From the NCBI GenBank assembly GCA_963921425.1, contig OY992832.1, forward strand, positions 25,137,489 to 25,201,488: 64,000 nucleotides of DNA, in the 5' to 3' direction. A program made the position numbers and the translations under genes. Position 1 is the stretch's first letter. Every line of letters starts with the position of its first letter. The stretch comes from Dryas octopetala (Eukaryota > Streptophyta > Magnoliopsida > Rosales > Rosaceae). This document shows positions 47,472 to 58,999 of the stretch, in pieces. The notes beneath the pieces are model-generated. The model made no database searches. It was not told the DNA's origin and worked only from the letters and a program-made list of their open reading frames with translations.

Positions 47472-49124
47472 AGATGTGAGCACAAATTGCAAGACTCATA
47501 AGGTGGTTGTGCAGGGTGAGAAGACTGATCCCATTAAGGTGCTTAAGCAATTCATTTTCAGAATTGTTTTTTTTTTCTTCACCATTTTTGTAATTATTTC
47601 TGTATTTTTTGTTTTTTAATTTGTTGGGTAGAATAAATTGGCTAGTTAGGACGGGCTTTTGGGTTAAATCAACCTTCATAGTTGTGGCTTAATGGGTTAA
47701 GTCAGGAGGGGCTTTTGTTTTTTGGGTGATCATCCTCCATGATTGTGGCTTTTGTTCAATGAAATTATGAGTAATTTGTTGTGGGTTCCTTTTGAGAATC
47801 TGAAATCGATGATGATAGCATGAGGTTGCTGTTTATTTCATTAATTTCAAGAGAAGCGTTGCTTCATTATGATAAATTGAACCTTTTTTTCCTTGTGTTA
47901 AATTTCGAGGAATACATTTGTCCGTAGGTGGTAAGTTATGGATATGCCTTAGATTTGATGATAGCAATTGATCATAGGAGTCATTGTTGTTTATGGGATT
48001 TTTACAATGTTCTCTACATCTTTCTTTGTAGAAAATTAATATGAGTTACTAACTGTAGACTCTAGTTGTATGAAAGCTATGAGCTTTGAGCAGAAAACCA
48101 TAATTTGAACTTCTTGTTGGCTGCTAATATTATGTTAGAATGGACTTCTCAAGTTACAAGTTCTGTGGTTGCAGTATATTATTTATTATAACGAGTTTGA
48201 ACATTCAAAATCCAATATATTTTTTTTCATGATTTCAGTACCAGGAGATGGTCTTGCATGCTTGTCCTTCATACACAATTAACCAACTTTTGGAGTTTGA
48301 AAGAAGAGGTGAAAGTTTTAAGTGACAGCCTAGTTATTCATTGAAGAAGCTCATTGCAATCATCACATCTTAAGTGAAGAGATAAAGATGGAGGTTGATG
48401 CATAAGAAGAATCACATATTAGCCATGCTCTAGAAATACGAAAAAGCAAGACATTGAGAAATAGCATTAGCTCAAGATTAATTAGTGCATGTATTTGGAA
48501 ATTATATATGTATATACTGTGAGCAAAATATTTACTATTAATGTAATTTATAAGTTTCAATGTCCTGCTTGAGCTTTCAACTTCCAATATTCTTATTTAT
48601 TCCTTTTTAACTTTCAAGAAGAACAATGTTAGTTGTATTGTTATTATTGAGAAGCACGCAGAGATTGTGAATTAAGAGCCAGGAAAGAAGGGCAAAGACT
48701 TATAATGAAGTATTGGAGCTGAATCCTTTTTTAAACATACCAGTATGTCAAAGTTTCATTGCATTACACTTAGAAATGTGCAAGGGATTTGCCCCTTCAT
48801 TGTTTTGTTTTGATTTATATTAAGTAGTAATATCTTTATATTATATGCATGGACTCTCTCTATCTACATAAATGTTCAAAGAAAAAAAAAAAAAGAAACT
48901 CGACTCAAAAACATTTTTTTTTTTATTAATCAACAATTGTCGTTCATAAGATTAATGCCTTATAAGGGTCAAAAATCAATGTGTTCAGTTTAATTTGTTT
49001 CTTATATTGGGAAGTTTATTGCTTATATTTACTCATATGCAATGTCAATAACGGTCCATACCTATTTTATATTAAATATAGTGCCAAAAATCCTCCACAT
49101 ATGAATTGGTAACCACGTGAAAAA
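47472..49124. other. Internal CACTA sequence, no gene recognised
   Basis: AT-rich sequence between the transposase exon and the right subterminal array. Two possible exon-like bits (47,464-47,560; 48,238-48,330) are too short to identify. Confidence 0.4.
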
Positions 49125-49715
49125 TAATAGGCAACGACCTCGTTGTTGCTAAACTTTGTGCCTTTTTCTCCTGTACTAATAGATAACGCCCTACTTAGTT
49201 CCTTGCTAATCCCCACAATATGCAATGACCACGTCGTTGCCTATTGTACTGAAGTCGTTGCCTTATATTTTTTCAATATTGCGTTCATGTTTGTTGCCTA
49301 TTTTAGAGTAATCGTTGCCAAACTTAATAGAAAACAAATTCACTTTGTTACCTAAACTCTTGCACATTCATAGCCTATACGCATAGGCAACGACAAAAAC
49401 AGTCGTTGCCAATATTATGTTCATTATGGTGCCAAAATTTTCCGCCAAATGAATAGGCAACCACTTGAAAACAATAGGCAACGACCTCATCGTTGTGATC
49501 ATTTCCCGCCAAATTATAGGCAACCCCCTTTTTATCTCCTTACCTATTCTCATACTCTGCAACCAAAACATCGTTGCCTATACTATCGAGATCGTTGCCT
49601 ATTAATTATCATAGATCAAGTACATAATCGTTGCGCTTGTAAAAAACTTTGTTGCCTATTCTTGTATTAGGCAACGAATTTTGCAGCGTTGCCTATTGTT
49701 TCGTTGCCTAATCCC
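49125..49715. repeat. CACTA right subterminal repeat array
   Basis: More than 20 GGCAACG/CGTTGCC motifs in both orientations with ATAGGCAACGACC and CCGCCAAATgAATAGGCAAC variants. It mirrors the left array and ends with TCGTTGCCTAATCCC, the last recognisable part of the terminal inverted repeat. Confidence 0.88.
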
Positions 49716-49738
49716 GAATTTTGCAGCGTTGCCTATTG
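49716..49738. other. Templated filler at the duplication junction
   Basis: The bases 49,715-49,738 are identical to 49,675-49,698 (24 bp, 40 bp upstream). They end in ATTG, which is also the first four bases of the duplicated block (31,900-31,903 in copy 1). The filler replaces the missing CACTA terminus and joins directly to GGCAGTATTC of the Harbinger interior. Confidence 0.85.
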
Positions 49739-50226
49739 GGCAGTATTCTTTGTCAAACTTCACAAATAAAAAGACCAACCATGCACCCTGGCTTGATGGC
49801 AATGATAGGGACTCTTACAAATTAGCCCCATTAATAGAGAAATATTCTTTAAAACAAAACAAAAGCACAATTTAGAGCAAGAATGGTCAAGTTGATGATG
49901 ATAGACATCAAGTCAGGTGCAGCCATTGGGTACACAAGGAAAAATCAAGATGCATGACCATCTAAATTTTTTTAACTATGTCTATGATGAATATGATTAA
50001 TTTTGTGGGAAAAAACAAGAAAAATAACAAACTTAAAAAAGAAAAAAAAATTGGTGGTTCAACTGGATGAAAGCAATTGACATGTACTTGCATCTAAATC
50101 GTCCATGTCTCTAGATCTAAATTAAAAAATCATAACATAAATTGTTTTTAAATATTTCAATTCTCATTATGATCAACATGCCCGACATCTCCCCACATAG
50201 CTGAAGCTATACTAGTTCTCCATTGA

Positions 50227-51654
50227 TTAACATTCTCTCGTTGTTGCTCTTAGGATTGAAGAAGTACGTAGTTCAAAATTATCCCCTTCATCTATTGGTA
50301 ATGATGATGATGATGATGACTCGTTGTCAAGTTCAATAGGAAATTCATCAGAACGACACTCTTTGCGTAGAAAGTTGTGCAATCCTGCACAAGCTAATAC
50401 TAGCTCTGCTTGTGTCTTATATGGGAATGGAGGTGCAGACTTGAAAATTGTAAATCGCAATTTAAATATACCAAATATTCTCTCGATTATTTTCCTCAAA
50501 GAAGCATGGCAAAGATTGAATAATTCAATTACATTTTCAGGGTGACGACCTTGACCAACAAAATCTTGGAGATGATATCAAACACCTTGAAACAGGGCTA
50601 AAAATTGTCGTCGATTTGAAAATCTACAATCCAATAGAAAATATTTACCTAAATATACAACATATGTATATATAATTAATTTTCAATGTACTACCTAATG
50701 TAAACGTAAAGGAAAAGGAAAATATTTTTCTAAATAGAAAAGAAAATTAAATATGTACCTTGTGGCACTTTAAGTCCATTCCTTCTTGTTAAAGCATCAT
50801 TTAGCACTTTTGAATCATGAGCTGAACCCTCCCATCCACTGAGCACATATATGAATTCCAAATCAAAGTTATATTTTGTGATATTTTTCCATGACGACTA
50901 CGATAACTTCTTGTATCACGTCCCTTAACCATTGCTGGTATATGTGTGTCATCGATAGCTCCGATGCAATCCTAAATAAAATATAAGAGTTAATAAACAG
51001 ATCAAATTTCCCTGCTCAACATGCTTATACAGTTATAACATTTGATTGTACAAAATATTTATCACATACCTTAAAGTACGGGTAAAATCTTGTGCTTTCT
51101 CTTATCTTAGCTAGCGCTGTGGATCCAGGTTTGGCCATCAACTCTGGTGCTATTGTATTCAAGGCCTTTAGAACTTTGTTGAAATTTCTACTTGTTGCAA
51201 AATGTGATCGGCCAAATGCCTTACGAGTTAGGCAATATCGAGAATTTTGACCGATAGTAAGTAAAAATGTTGTAAGCATTTCTTCAACACAAATAAATCG
51301 TGTATCACACAAAAGTGTTTTTTCCCTAATAATCTTGCATAGTTTTCGAAACACGTTAGGATACATCCTATACACTTGACGGAAGTGTTCAGGATCCTCA
51401 TGCAATACCCTATGCATATAATTGTATCCATTTGTAGTAAATGGTTGCCGAGTTAGAGTACGCGCAATTCGTTCACCACGTGTTGTAATTACTAAAAATT
51501 TTAGCACTTGAATTATTGCTTGAAAAGCCATCAACAATAAATTGATGCTTTCATAAAATTCTTCCTCTAATTCTTCTTCATCAATTTTCTCATCCTTTAT
51601 TTCTTCCTCCATTTCTTCTCCTTCAGAATCTCCATGCATCATTGTTTGAGACAT
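50227..51654 (-). pseudogene. Harbinger transposase (copy 2), broken
   Basis: Duplicate of 32,394-33,821 with the same exon layout, the same in-frame TGA and the same frame break in exon 2. Differences I saw are a Glu-to-Gln codon change (AFEAI to AFQAI) and a Leu-to-Pro change (FYLYF to FYPYF) in exon 1. Confidence 0.85.
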
Positions 51655-52442
51655 TTTTTAACCTTATTTCAAAAAAATGAAAAGGAAAAAGAAGTTAGAT
51701 TGCAATATATATAGATATATATATATATATAAATGAATGGAAGAGTGTGTTTACCTCAATCAAATCAGTGAATCTAGAAAGCCATACATACTCCAGAATT
51801 GATTTGTTGGCTAAGGATTCTAATTCTATGAGAAGGAATTATAACCATTACTTAAATTTCATTAATCTAAAGCTTCTGTATACAAAATATGCAAGGCGTG
51901 ATCCTACATGATATATGTTCATCATAAAATTAAAACCTCTAATGAATGAATATGCAAAACTAGAACAAAGTGAATGACGTCCCACATTGATAATTTAACT
52001 TTATATACAGCTAGACCATTTTTCTTGTTGTTCAAGTTGTCATATATCAATAATTTTTAGGGCTAAGACAATATACAATTCAGGCACTCTAACCTCATGC
52101 TATTTTAAAAATAATTCAATAAAGCAGCAAGTGTTGAGTTTTTATTGTGAACCATATATATAACCATTTTATCATTAACGCTCCACCAACCATGCATAGT
52201 AATAATTAAGTTTGCAACTACTATGTATAAACCAGAGCATATAGCCACATCATGCAAGGATAAATTTTTATAAATTACGATTAAGAATAAATAAATCAAA
52301 CATCCATTTATTTCATTATAAGCACTCAGTAGTGAAACAAATTAAAGAAAATCAATTCTAAACAAAATTTCAACCCATATTCTAAACCAAAAAGTTTAAC
52401 ATACTCCAAAATGCTAGACACATTAGACTCAAAAAACCACAT

Positions 52443-53530
52443 TCAATCATCCAACTTGTTGCAGAGTATCCACATTGAGCGCTCTTCAACAGTCATTTCT
52501 AAGAACTCATATGTGACTCCTATCTTCTTAATCGACTTAAGTGCTTTGCAACGAGTAACAGTATCCAAGTTTGGGATCTCCTTGATAGCATTCCAGAGAT
52601 TACTCTTTTTCTCTCTTTCCTTTTTCTCTAATTCACGTTTCTCCATATATTTGTCCCTTTTCTCCATCAGCCTTTAAATTTCTTCAAACCTAGTGTCCAT
52701 TGAACCAATTGTATCAAGGCCAAGATAAATCTTGTCTAGAACATCGGCTCGAGCGGTCGTCTCAAATGAGCTAGTATTTCCTTCATACTCGGTTCTAGTT
52801 CGTTTTTTTTTTTTTTTTAGACTAGTGTCTTCTAAGGGAGTCTCTAAAGAGGGGTCCGGGATTTAAGGGTAAGTGTGAAATATTTTGTCCAGCTGGTGGT
52901 GCTTGGGATGATAGTTCATGTTGACTTGGTACATAGGCATCATGGCTATCATCATACACATAGTCTTCTATCTTCACACGATTACTGTCTTCAGCCCTAT
53001 ATATTGTTGCATCAGTATCATCGCCCAATCCAATTAAATTTGTCCCGACAGCTATTCTATTCCCAACTACAATTCTCAGGTCCTCATAGTCTGCAAATGT
53101 GTCTGTATGAAGGTGTCTTTGGTTTGGATGGGACTAGCAAAGAAAAAATATTAAAATTTGTTAACATATAATAAAAATATAATTTTTTTCTTTTTTTACG
53201 TATAATATAAAGTTATCATATAAAATATATATTTAAAAAAATAATAATAAGCTCACCTTAAAGTAATTTTCCTATACTTCATCACTAGCAGTAAACTTCC
53301 TTGTTATTAGGTCCCACCCAAACCCAGAACTATGACGCATAAGCTCAGAGAAATTAGAATATTGGCTCTTAAACCATTTCAATCTGCTTTGGTACTGGGA
53401 ATAATTTTTTTTCTCATCAATTTTTTCATTAAGACGAGGAAGTATTTTGTTTTCTACTATTTGCTTGCTCAGCACACCATTAGCATCACGACATCCACGT
53501 TTGGCAGCGTCAACCATGAGCTCTAACAAT
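52443..53530 (-). pseudogene. Harbinger ORF1, Myb/SANT-like (copy 2), broken
   Basis: Duplicate of 34,611-35,696 with the same premature stop after TASDEV and the same frame disruption at the poly-T tract, which is longer here (about 52,804-52,818). One visible coding change is GWRD to GCRD in the Myb/SANT domain, which alters a Trp that looks structural. Confidence 0.82.
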
Positions 53531-54872
53531 AACCATGAGCTCTAACAATAAATTGCTCACTACTGTGGTCCACATTTTATATGACATTTTTCCCTTTCCT
53601 GGTTGTGAATCTTCCATTGATCACACTGAAGTTCCACATGCCAATTATCTCAATATAATCATTATCCCAAATATCCGCAATAAATACTATACATGATATT
53701 ATTTCAGAAAAAAAATAGCAACATATGAATACATACATAATGATTAATAATTTTCTCTCTGTCTATTGGCAGAGGTGATCAATTCTTTGGTTATTCTTTG
53801 CCTCTTTATCTTAAGTAAGAGTTTCAATGCAAAAAGAAAAAATAATATTATAATAAGGTGTTTGAAAAAGTGATTACTTAAAGCAAAAACATAGCAAAGA
53901 GAAAATGTAACATGGATATAACATGTACAACAATTACCAAACAAGAATGTGAGCGTTCCATTCCTACATTCCCAAATTTCGATATATGTGTATATTATTG
54001 ATGCCAAACATTCTTATTGCAACCGAGTAAACTAATTAATTAATACAAAGAAATTGAAATGCAATGTCAATTGACTTCCATGGAAAACAAACAGCTAGGA
54101 AATAAATAAATAAATAGTACTAAAGGCCTTGAATAAACCAAAGTAAATAGTACTAGACAAAAGTATACAAACAGAGTAGAAGAAAGAGGACTTGTTTGAC
54201 AAACATTGTACTAGAATAAACCATTAGATTTGAGAGTCATAAATTGCAACAGCATTCTTTTACCAACAAAACACAATGGCAACCATGGGCAAAAGATTCC
54301 TCTAATAAACTAGCAAAATATAACTAGTATCTTCGCACAGCTTGACAAAATATTTTTTTTAAAAAAAATCCCGTTGAAATTTGTAAATTGTATAGATGCA
54401 TGTTTGATGTTGAAAATCCATAAACCCAATAGAAGGGAACCTAAACCCTAAAATACAAGAGAACCCTAACCTTAAATACGAGAGACATCATTAACTAGAA
54501 ACACATGGATCTATATTATATAAAAGAATAATATCGAATTATTGAGAACCCTACCTGGAGATGAGATCAGAAAGTGGTCTCTGATGGAAGATTGAAGGCT
54601 GTGTTGGGAGCTTACTTGTTCAGCAAAGTCATAAAAAAAAAGTTTTGGCGTGAATTCCTTTAGAAATCTCTGGGGAGAAGGTTGGAGAATTGATATTTAT
54701 ACTTCATACTCCAAACTCCATCAAACTCCACCGTTTATTAAATTTTATCAAAGTCAATGACTTTTTTCAACACCATCAAACTTTAATGGACTCTTTAAAA
54801 GTTTTAATTCAATACCGTCAGACTTTTCAATTCCATAAAAGTCCATTAAAATCCTAATTGAATACACCCTCC

Positions 54873-55531
54873 TTAGTCACTTCTCCATAGGTTACATAAA
54901 TGATGTCCTTATCTTTTCCAAATCCATAGAAGAACATTGAAAACATTTACATTTGTTTCTTCACATAGTCAAAACCAATGGACTAGTAGTCTAATCCTAA
55001 AAAATCAAATTATTTCAAACCAAGGTCAGATTTCTTGGATATAATATTCATGAATCCAAAATCAGTCCAACTTATCGAGTAATCCAATTTGCAGAAAAAT
55101 TCTCTAACGAAATTCTTGACAAGAATCAGCTCCAAAGATTTCTTGGATCCCTCAATTATGTTTCTGATTTCTACAAAAATATCAGAAAACAATGCAAACC
55201 TTTGTTTGATAGACTTCAAAGCAATTTTCCTCCCTGAACACCCACTCATACTCTTATAGTCAGAGAAATTAAACGCTATGTCAAGACATACCCTGTCTTG
55301 GTATTCCAATAGTTAATTCTTTCAAAATAGTTGAAATTGATGCATCTGAACTTGGTTACGGAGGCATTCTCAAACAACAAACTCATCTAACCTATCCTGA
55401 ACAAATTATTTGTTTACACTCTGGAGTTTAGACTCAAGCACAAAATAATTATAGTACTATTAAAAAAAAAATTTATATATAGTATTATGTATTTCCCAGT
55501 TTCAAAATGATCTTTTAAACCAAATATTTTT
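54873..55531 (+). pseudogene. Endogenous pararetrovirus RT C-terminus and RNase H start (copy 2)
   Basis: Duplicate of 37,168-37,826, with the same Y-I-N-D catalytic box and the same stops. It ends at TTTTT (55,527-55,531), the left target duplication of the complete solo LTR that follows. Confidence 0.85.
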
Positions 55532-56054
55532 TGACAGGACTGTCCCCAGATTCCACCCTGGAACCCGGAGTGACCCTGTGGAGTCCAAAACCCACCGAGT
55601 GTTAGGCCCACAATCTCCACAACGATGATGACGGACGAATGATAGGAAAAACTGATGCCTCGATGTGGTGCGGTCCGACCTCAGCGATCTCTAAAACCTG
55701 GGGGGAAAACGTAAGAAAAATAAAACATGAGAATAATCTCTATGAGTCGACAAAAATAAACTTTAAAACAAACCCCTCGAAAACCATTTGTAAAACTGCT
55801 CGTTTACTTTAAACTCATTTTCTTAAAAAAAATCCCCCAGTTTTAAAACAGTTTCGCAATCCTTCTAAAACGTCATAAAACCATTTAACATAAGATACAT
55901 GAATAATACCGATATGCAATCATTCATTGAGAACTTTCTAAATAAGAGTATCATGCAAAACTAGAAGTCCAATAATCAAGATAAAGCATAAAAAGAACTT
56001 ATCGTTTAAACTTTTGTAAGAGAATTCCTTGAAGAATAACGAAACGACGTCATA

Positions 56055-56340
56055 CTCGTACCCGTACTGTAGACAATGTCCTGACCACAATCCCGCGCTC
56101 GGGCAGGCTCAAATCCTAGCCACAATCTCGTACATAAAGGTTACTCTGTACGAGCAGGCTCATATCCTGGCCACAATCTCGTACGGAGAGATCACTCTGC
56201 ACGAGCAAGCTCGTATCCTGGCCACAATCTCTTACGGAGAGGTCACTCCGCATGAGTAAGCTCGTATCCTAGCCACAATCTCGTATGGAGAGGTCGCTCC
56301 GCACAAGTAGGCTTATATCCTAACCACAATCCTGTGCATT
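56055..56340. repeat. 57-bp tandem repeat in LTR, copy 2
   Basis: Same array as 38,350-38,635, with no unit gain or loss since the duplication. Confidence 0.9.
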
Positions 56341-58199
56341 TTACACAGGCAGACTTGTCTGATCAGTACTTGCATTTTCATAGCAGTTTTTAAATACTCT
56401 TTAAATCTCTACTTACTTTTGAGATAAATGATTAAACATTTTTCAATTCCTTCTAAAACTCTCCTTAACAATCCAACTCATCAAAACCTGCCTTTACTTA
56501 GAATCACAACGTCTCAAACCAAACATAAACATTCAGATAGATGAACATCCAAGTTAAAATGTGATCTTTTAATAAACTAAGTAACAATTAAAGACCCCTT
56601 TTTAAAATAAAGAATTCTTCGATATGAATCACATCCAAAAGCTTGTTGAAATATACCTTAATCGTCTAAAATATAAATTCTAAGATAAGGGAAATCGAAC
56701 TATACGAATGATTATTTAAGCAAACTTAAGATTTAAAACTCAAATCGATTTCAAATTAAATCAAAGAGACCGAAATCACATGGTAAAACATAATTTAATA
56801 ATAAAAGATCAAGGTCCACTCACAGTTTATACCGAGCTGTGCCGAATCTTTTCCGAAATTGATTTCTACTCACGATCCTTCACTTGTTTGCCACTAGAAT
56901 AGTCGAGAGGTGAAGCACAGTCGACCTAGTATAAAAAAAAAAAAAACACGCCCAATTTCATAATTTGGGAAATTTATTAAACGAATTCCAAGTAAGGAGA
57001 TAAAATGATATATACGCCCTTTTAATTGAATGGGATCTAAGTTTTTGTTTTCCATAAATTTACAATCTGATCAACATCACTCAAACCAACATCAAGACTC
57101 AACATCTTCCTCAAAAATTAATCAGATCATTATGGCCGAACGATTGCCTAATCACCAATCAATAACCTCGATAATAGACATTTTTTCTATAATTCAGCAA
57201 TTATTCTCAGAGCATCTCTAAAATTCCCAATTAATCCCTTAGCCTCAAAATCCTCGTCAATTCATTCTCATGATCCAAATTTTACACTTAGCCTCCACTA
57301 ACATAAAACAACTATCACGCAAAATAAACAATTCACCCATGGTACTCAAAAATATAATCGGAAAAGTTTCACTCACAATGCAACTTGTGAAAAGATGAAA
57401 TTGCCCTTCAGGCGCCCTTGCTTGGATCTCCAATCCGGCAACATAACGGCGTTTGAGAATAAGATTTCCCAAACTCGTGTACCTGTTAAAATCAGACAAC
57501 CAACAATTCAATAGTTTAAACCAGGTTTCACAATCTGGCGTTTCAACTGCCGAGTCGGGCAGTCCACCACCACACACGGTGGCTGCCTGGCCCTAAACTA
57601 CACCCAAAAATTCCAGGAAACTCACCCAAAACCCAACAGACTCTAGAATTAACCTCGGGGAGTCTTGGAGAGACTAATTGGCGCAAAAACTATTCAACCT
57701 GCCACCACGAGTGGAGGAAATTGGAGGTGGTAGGGGCGGCATGACCTGGAAATTACTCAAATTCAACTCTAATTAATCCTAATTGCACAAATGATCCTTC
57801 AATTGCACAAAAACATTTCAATTTCAACTCCAATTTAAGAAATTCGAAAAAGACAAAAACCCTAAAATCAAATTTTCAATTTCTCAGAATTGCCGTTGAG
57901 GGGCTTTGTTGGTGACATCGGAGCACACCACCATGCTCGGCTCGACGAGAAGAACACACCTAGGCTAGAGCTAGGCCGCGAAGCTGCCGAAAATGGCGAG
58001 TCAACGCCGGAGCTCCAAACCGGCCTTGAGCTGGGTTTCAGGTTTGGGAGGTTTATGGGCTGAATGAAAGCCAAGGGAAAGGAGAGGGAGGAACGACGAG
58101 GAGATCTGGGCCGGTCCCGTCGCCAGCCACGGCCGGACGGGACCGGCCCAGATCTCCTCGTCGGTGGCAGGCGCGGCGAGGTGAGAAAGCGAGACAAGC

Positions 58200-58204
<5 letters not shown>

Positions 58205-58272
<68 letters not shown>
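58205..58272. repeat. (GA)n microsatellite
   Basis: About 33 GA units, the minus-strand (CT)n leader tract of the solo LTR. A matching, shorter tract lies at 20,783-20,811 in the other LTR. Confidence 0.97.
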
Positions 58273-58280
<8 letters not shown>

Positions 58281-58814
58281 ATGAGAGAAAAAAGACTTTT
58301 GGGTATTTAAAACCCTTTCATGCAATTTTACAAAATTGCCTTTCTCTTTGAATGTCCGTAAAACTCAAACCGTAAATCCAATTTACGCGTGCTTCGTGTC
58401 TACGAATTCGTGGACTTGAGACCTTTCCAACAAGCCCAAAACTGAGATTGAAAACCAATTAAATATGATAGTCAACATTTGGGTCAAACTTTTATAAATT
58501 ACAAAATTTAAAATGTTTAAAAAGAATAACCCAATTTCCGTCAGATTCATTTTTTGGTGAAAACATAAAACAGGCTATCAAAAATAAATTTGAACTTCCC
58601 ACTGTCTCAACGTCTTATATGCTTCTAAATAAAATTCTGAAATTCAAATAAGTCTCTTATAAAAATAACTAAAGTCTAGAAATTCCCAAAGTAATTTAGA
58701 AAATTTTTCTGAGGTCCCACAAACTAACTTCCTTTAAAGCCTTGTAAAGTCAAAGTTAAATAAAAATAAAAATTTTATATTTCCAGTGAAATTTGGGTCG
58801 GGTCGGTCATTTTT

Positions 58815-58992
58815 AGTCCGAGTCGATTGCAAAAGTGCCAAACATGTTTTAGAAAAGGATGTTCAAAACATTGCATCTAAACAGATTTTTGCACGATGGC
58901 AAGCTATACTCAGTATTTTCGATTTTGAAATTGAAAACATTCAAGAAAGTCAAAATTGTATCCCTGATTTTCTCACATGGGAATTCTTGTAG
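58815..58992 (+). pseudogene. Endogenous pararetrovirus RNase H, C-terminal end
   Basis: Resumes the viral frame right after the LTR target duplication with VRVDCKSAKHVL and FDFEIENIQES, and ends at the TAG at 58,990-58,992. This is the end of the pol polyprotein in this lineage; the ARW...L and DF(L) motifs of the caulimovirid RNase H end are visible. It is followed eight bases later by the ATG of the next viral ORF. Confidence 0.85.
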
Positions 58993-58999
58993 GGAAAAA

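Larger units (their letters stand above)
39361..49715. mobile_element. CACTA (En/Spm, CMC) transposon, 3' terminus lost
   Basis: It starts at 39,361 with CACTACAAGAAAATAGGGAT, the canonical CACTA terminus. Dense subterminal GGCAACG/CGTTGCC repeats fill 39,380-40,270 and 49,125-49,715. The right end reads TCGTTGCCTAATCCC at 49,701-49,715, matching the inner part of the inverted left terminus, but the last 15 bp or so (TATTTTCTTGTAGTG expected) are missing. Two partial gene sets diverge from the centre: an En/Spm-type coiled-coil gene (minus, 41,709-40,529) and a transposase-associated-domain exon (plus, 47,163). The TNP2-type catalytic transposase is not found, so the copy is non-autonomous. 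An empty site is kept at 57,065. Confidence 0.88.
49735..54872 (-). mobile_element. Truncated PIF/Harbinger element (copy 2)
   Basis: Right portion of the element described at 29,168-37,167. It has the right terminal inverted repeat (ending 54,872, followed by TTA) but no left end or nested MULE. Its left edge is the duplication junction. Confidence 0.92.
49735..57065. repeat. Large direct duplication, copy 2
   Basis: Counterpart of 31,900-39,360, offset 17,835 bp at the start and about 17,705 bp after the internal deletion. It contains the truncated Harbinger element, the viral RT/RNase H piece and the beginning of the minus-strand solo LTR. Unlike copy 1 it runs uninterrupted into the remainder of that LTR at 57,066, so it preserves the pre-CACTA arrangement. 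Confidence 0.95.
55532..58809 (-). mobile_element. Solo LTR family A (minus), complete, in viral RNase H
   Basis: 3,278 bp. Read on the minus strand it starts TGACCGACCCGACCCAAATT at 58,809 and ends GGGGACAGTCCTGTCA at 55,532. TTTTT flanks both sides (55,527-55,531 and 58,810-58,814), and the viral RNase H frame resumes immediately after. It aligns with 20,204-23,647 in start (ACCCAAATTTC), CT-rich leader, central block and end. No internal genes. Open frames at 57,257-57,577 and 57,868-58,351 are leader or repeat artefacts. Confidence 0.9.

Noticed and set aside
49681..49875. 64-codon plus-strand frame crossing the duplication junction
   Set aside because: It is a chance fusion of CACTA end and Harbinger interior; the shared part is also open at 31,837-32,040.
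58053..58351. Arg-Glu and Ser-Leu repeat proteins
   Set aside because: They are translations of the GA microsatellite inside the solo LTR.
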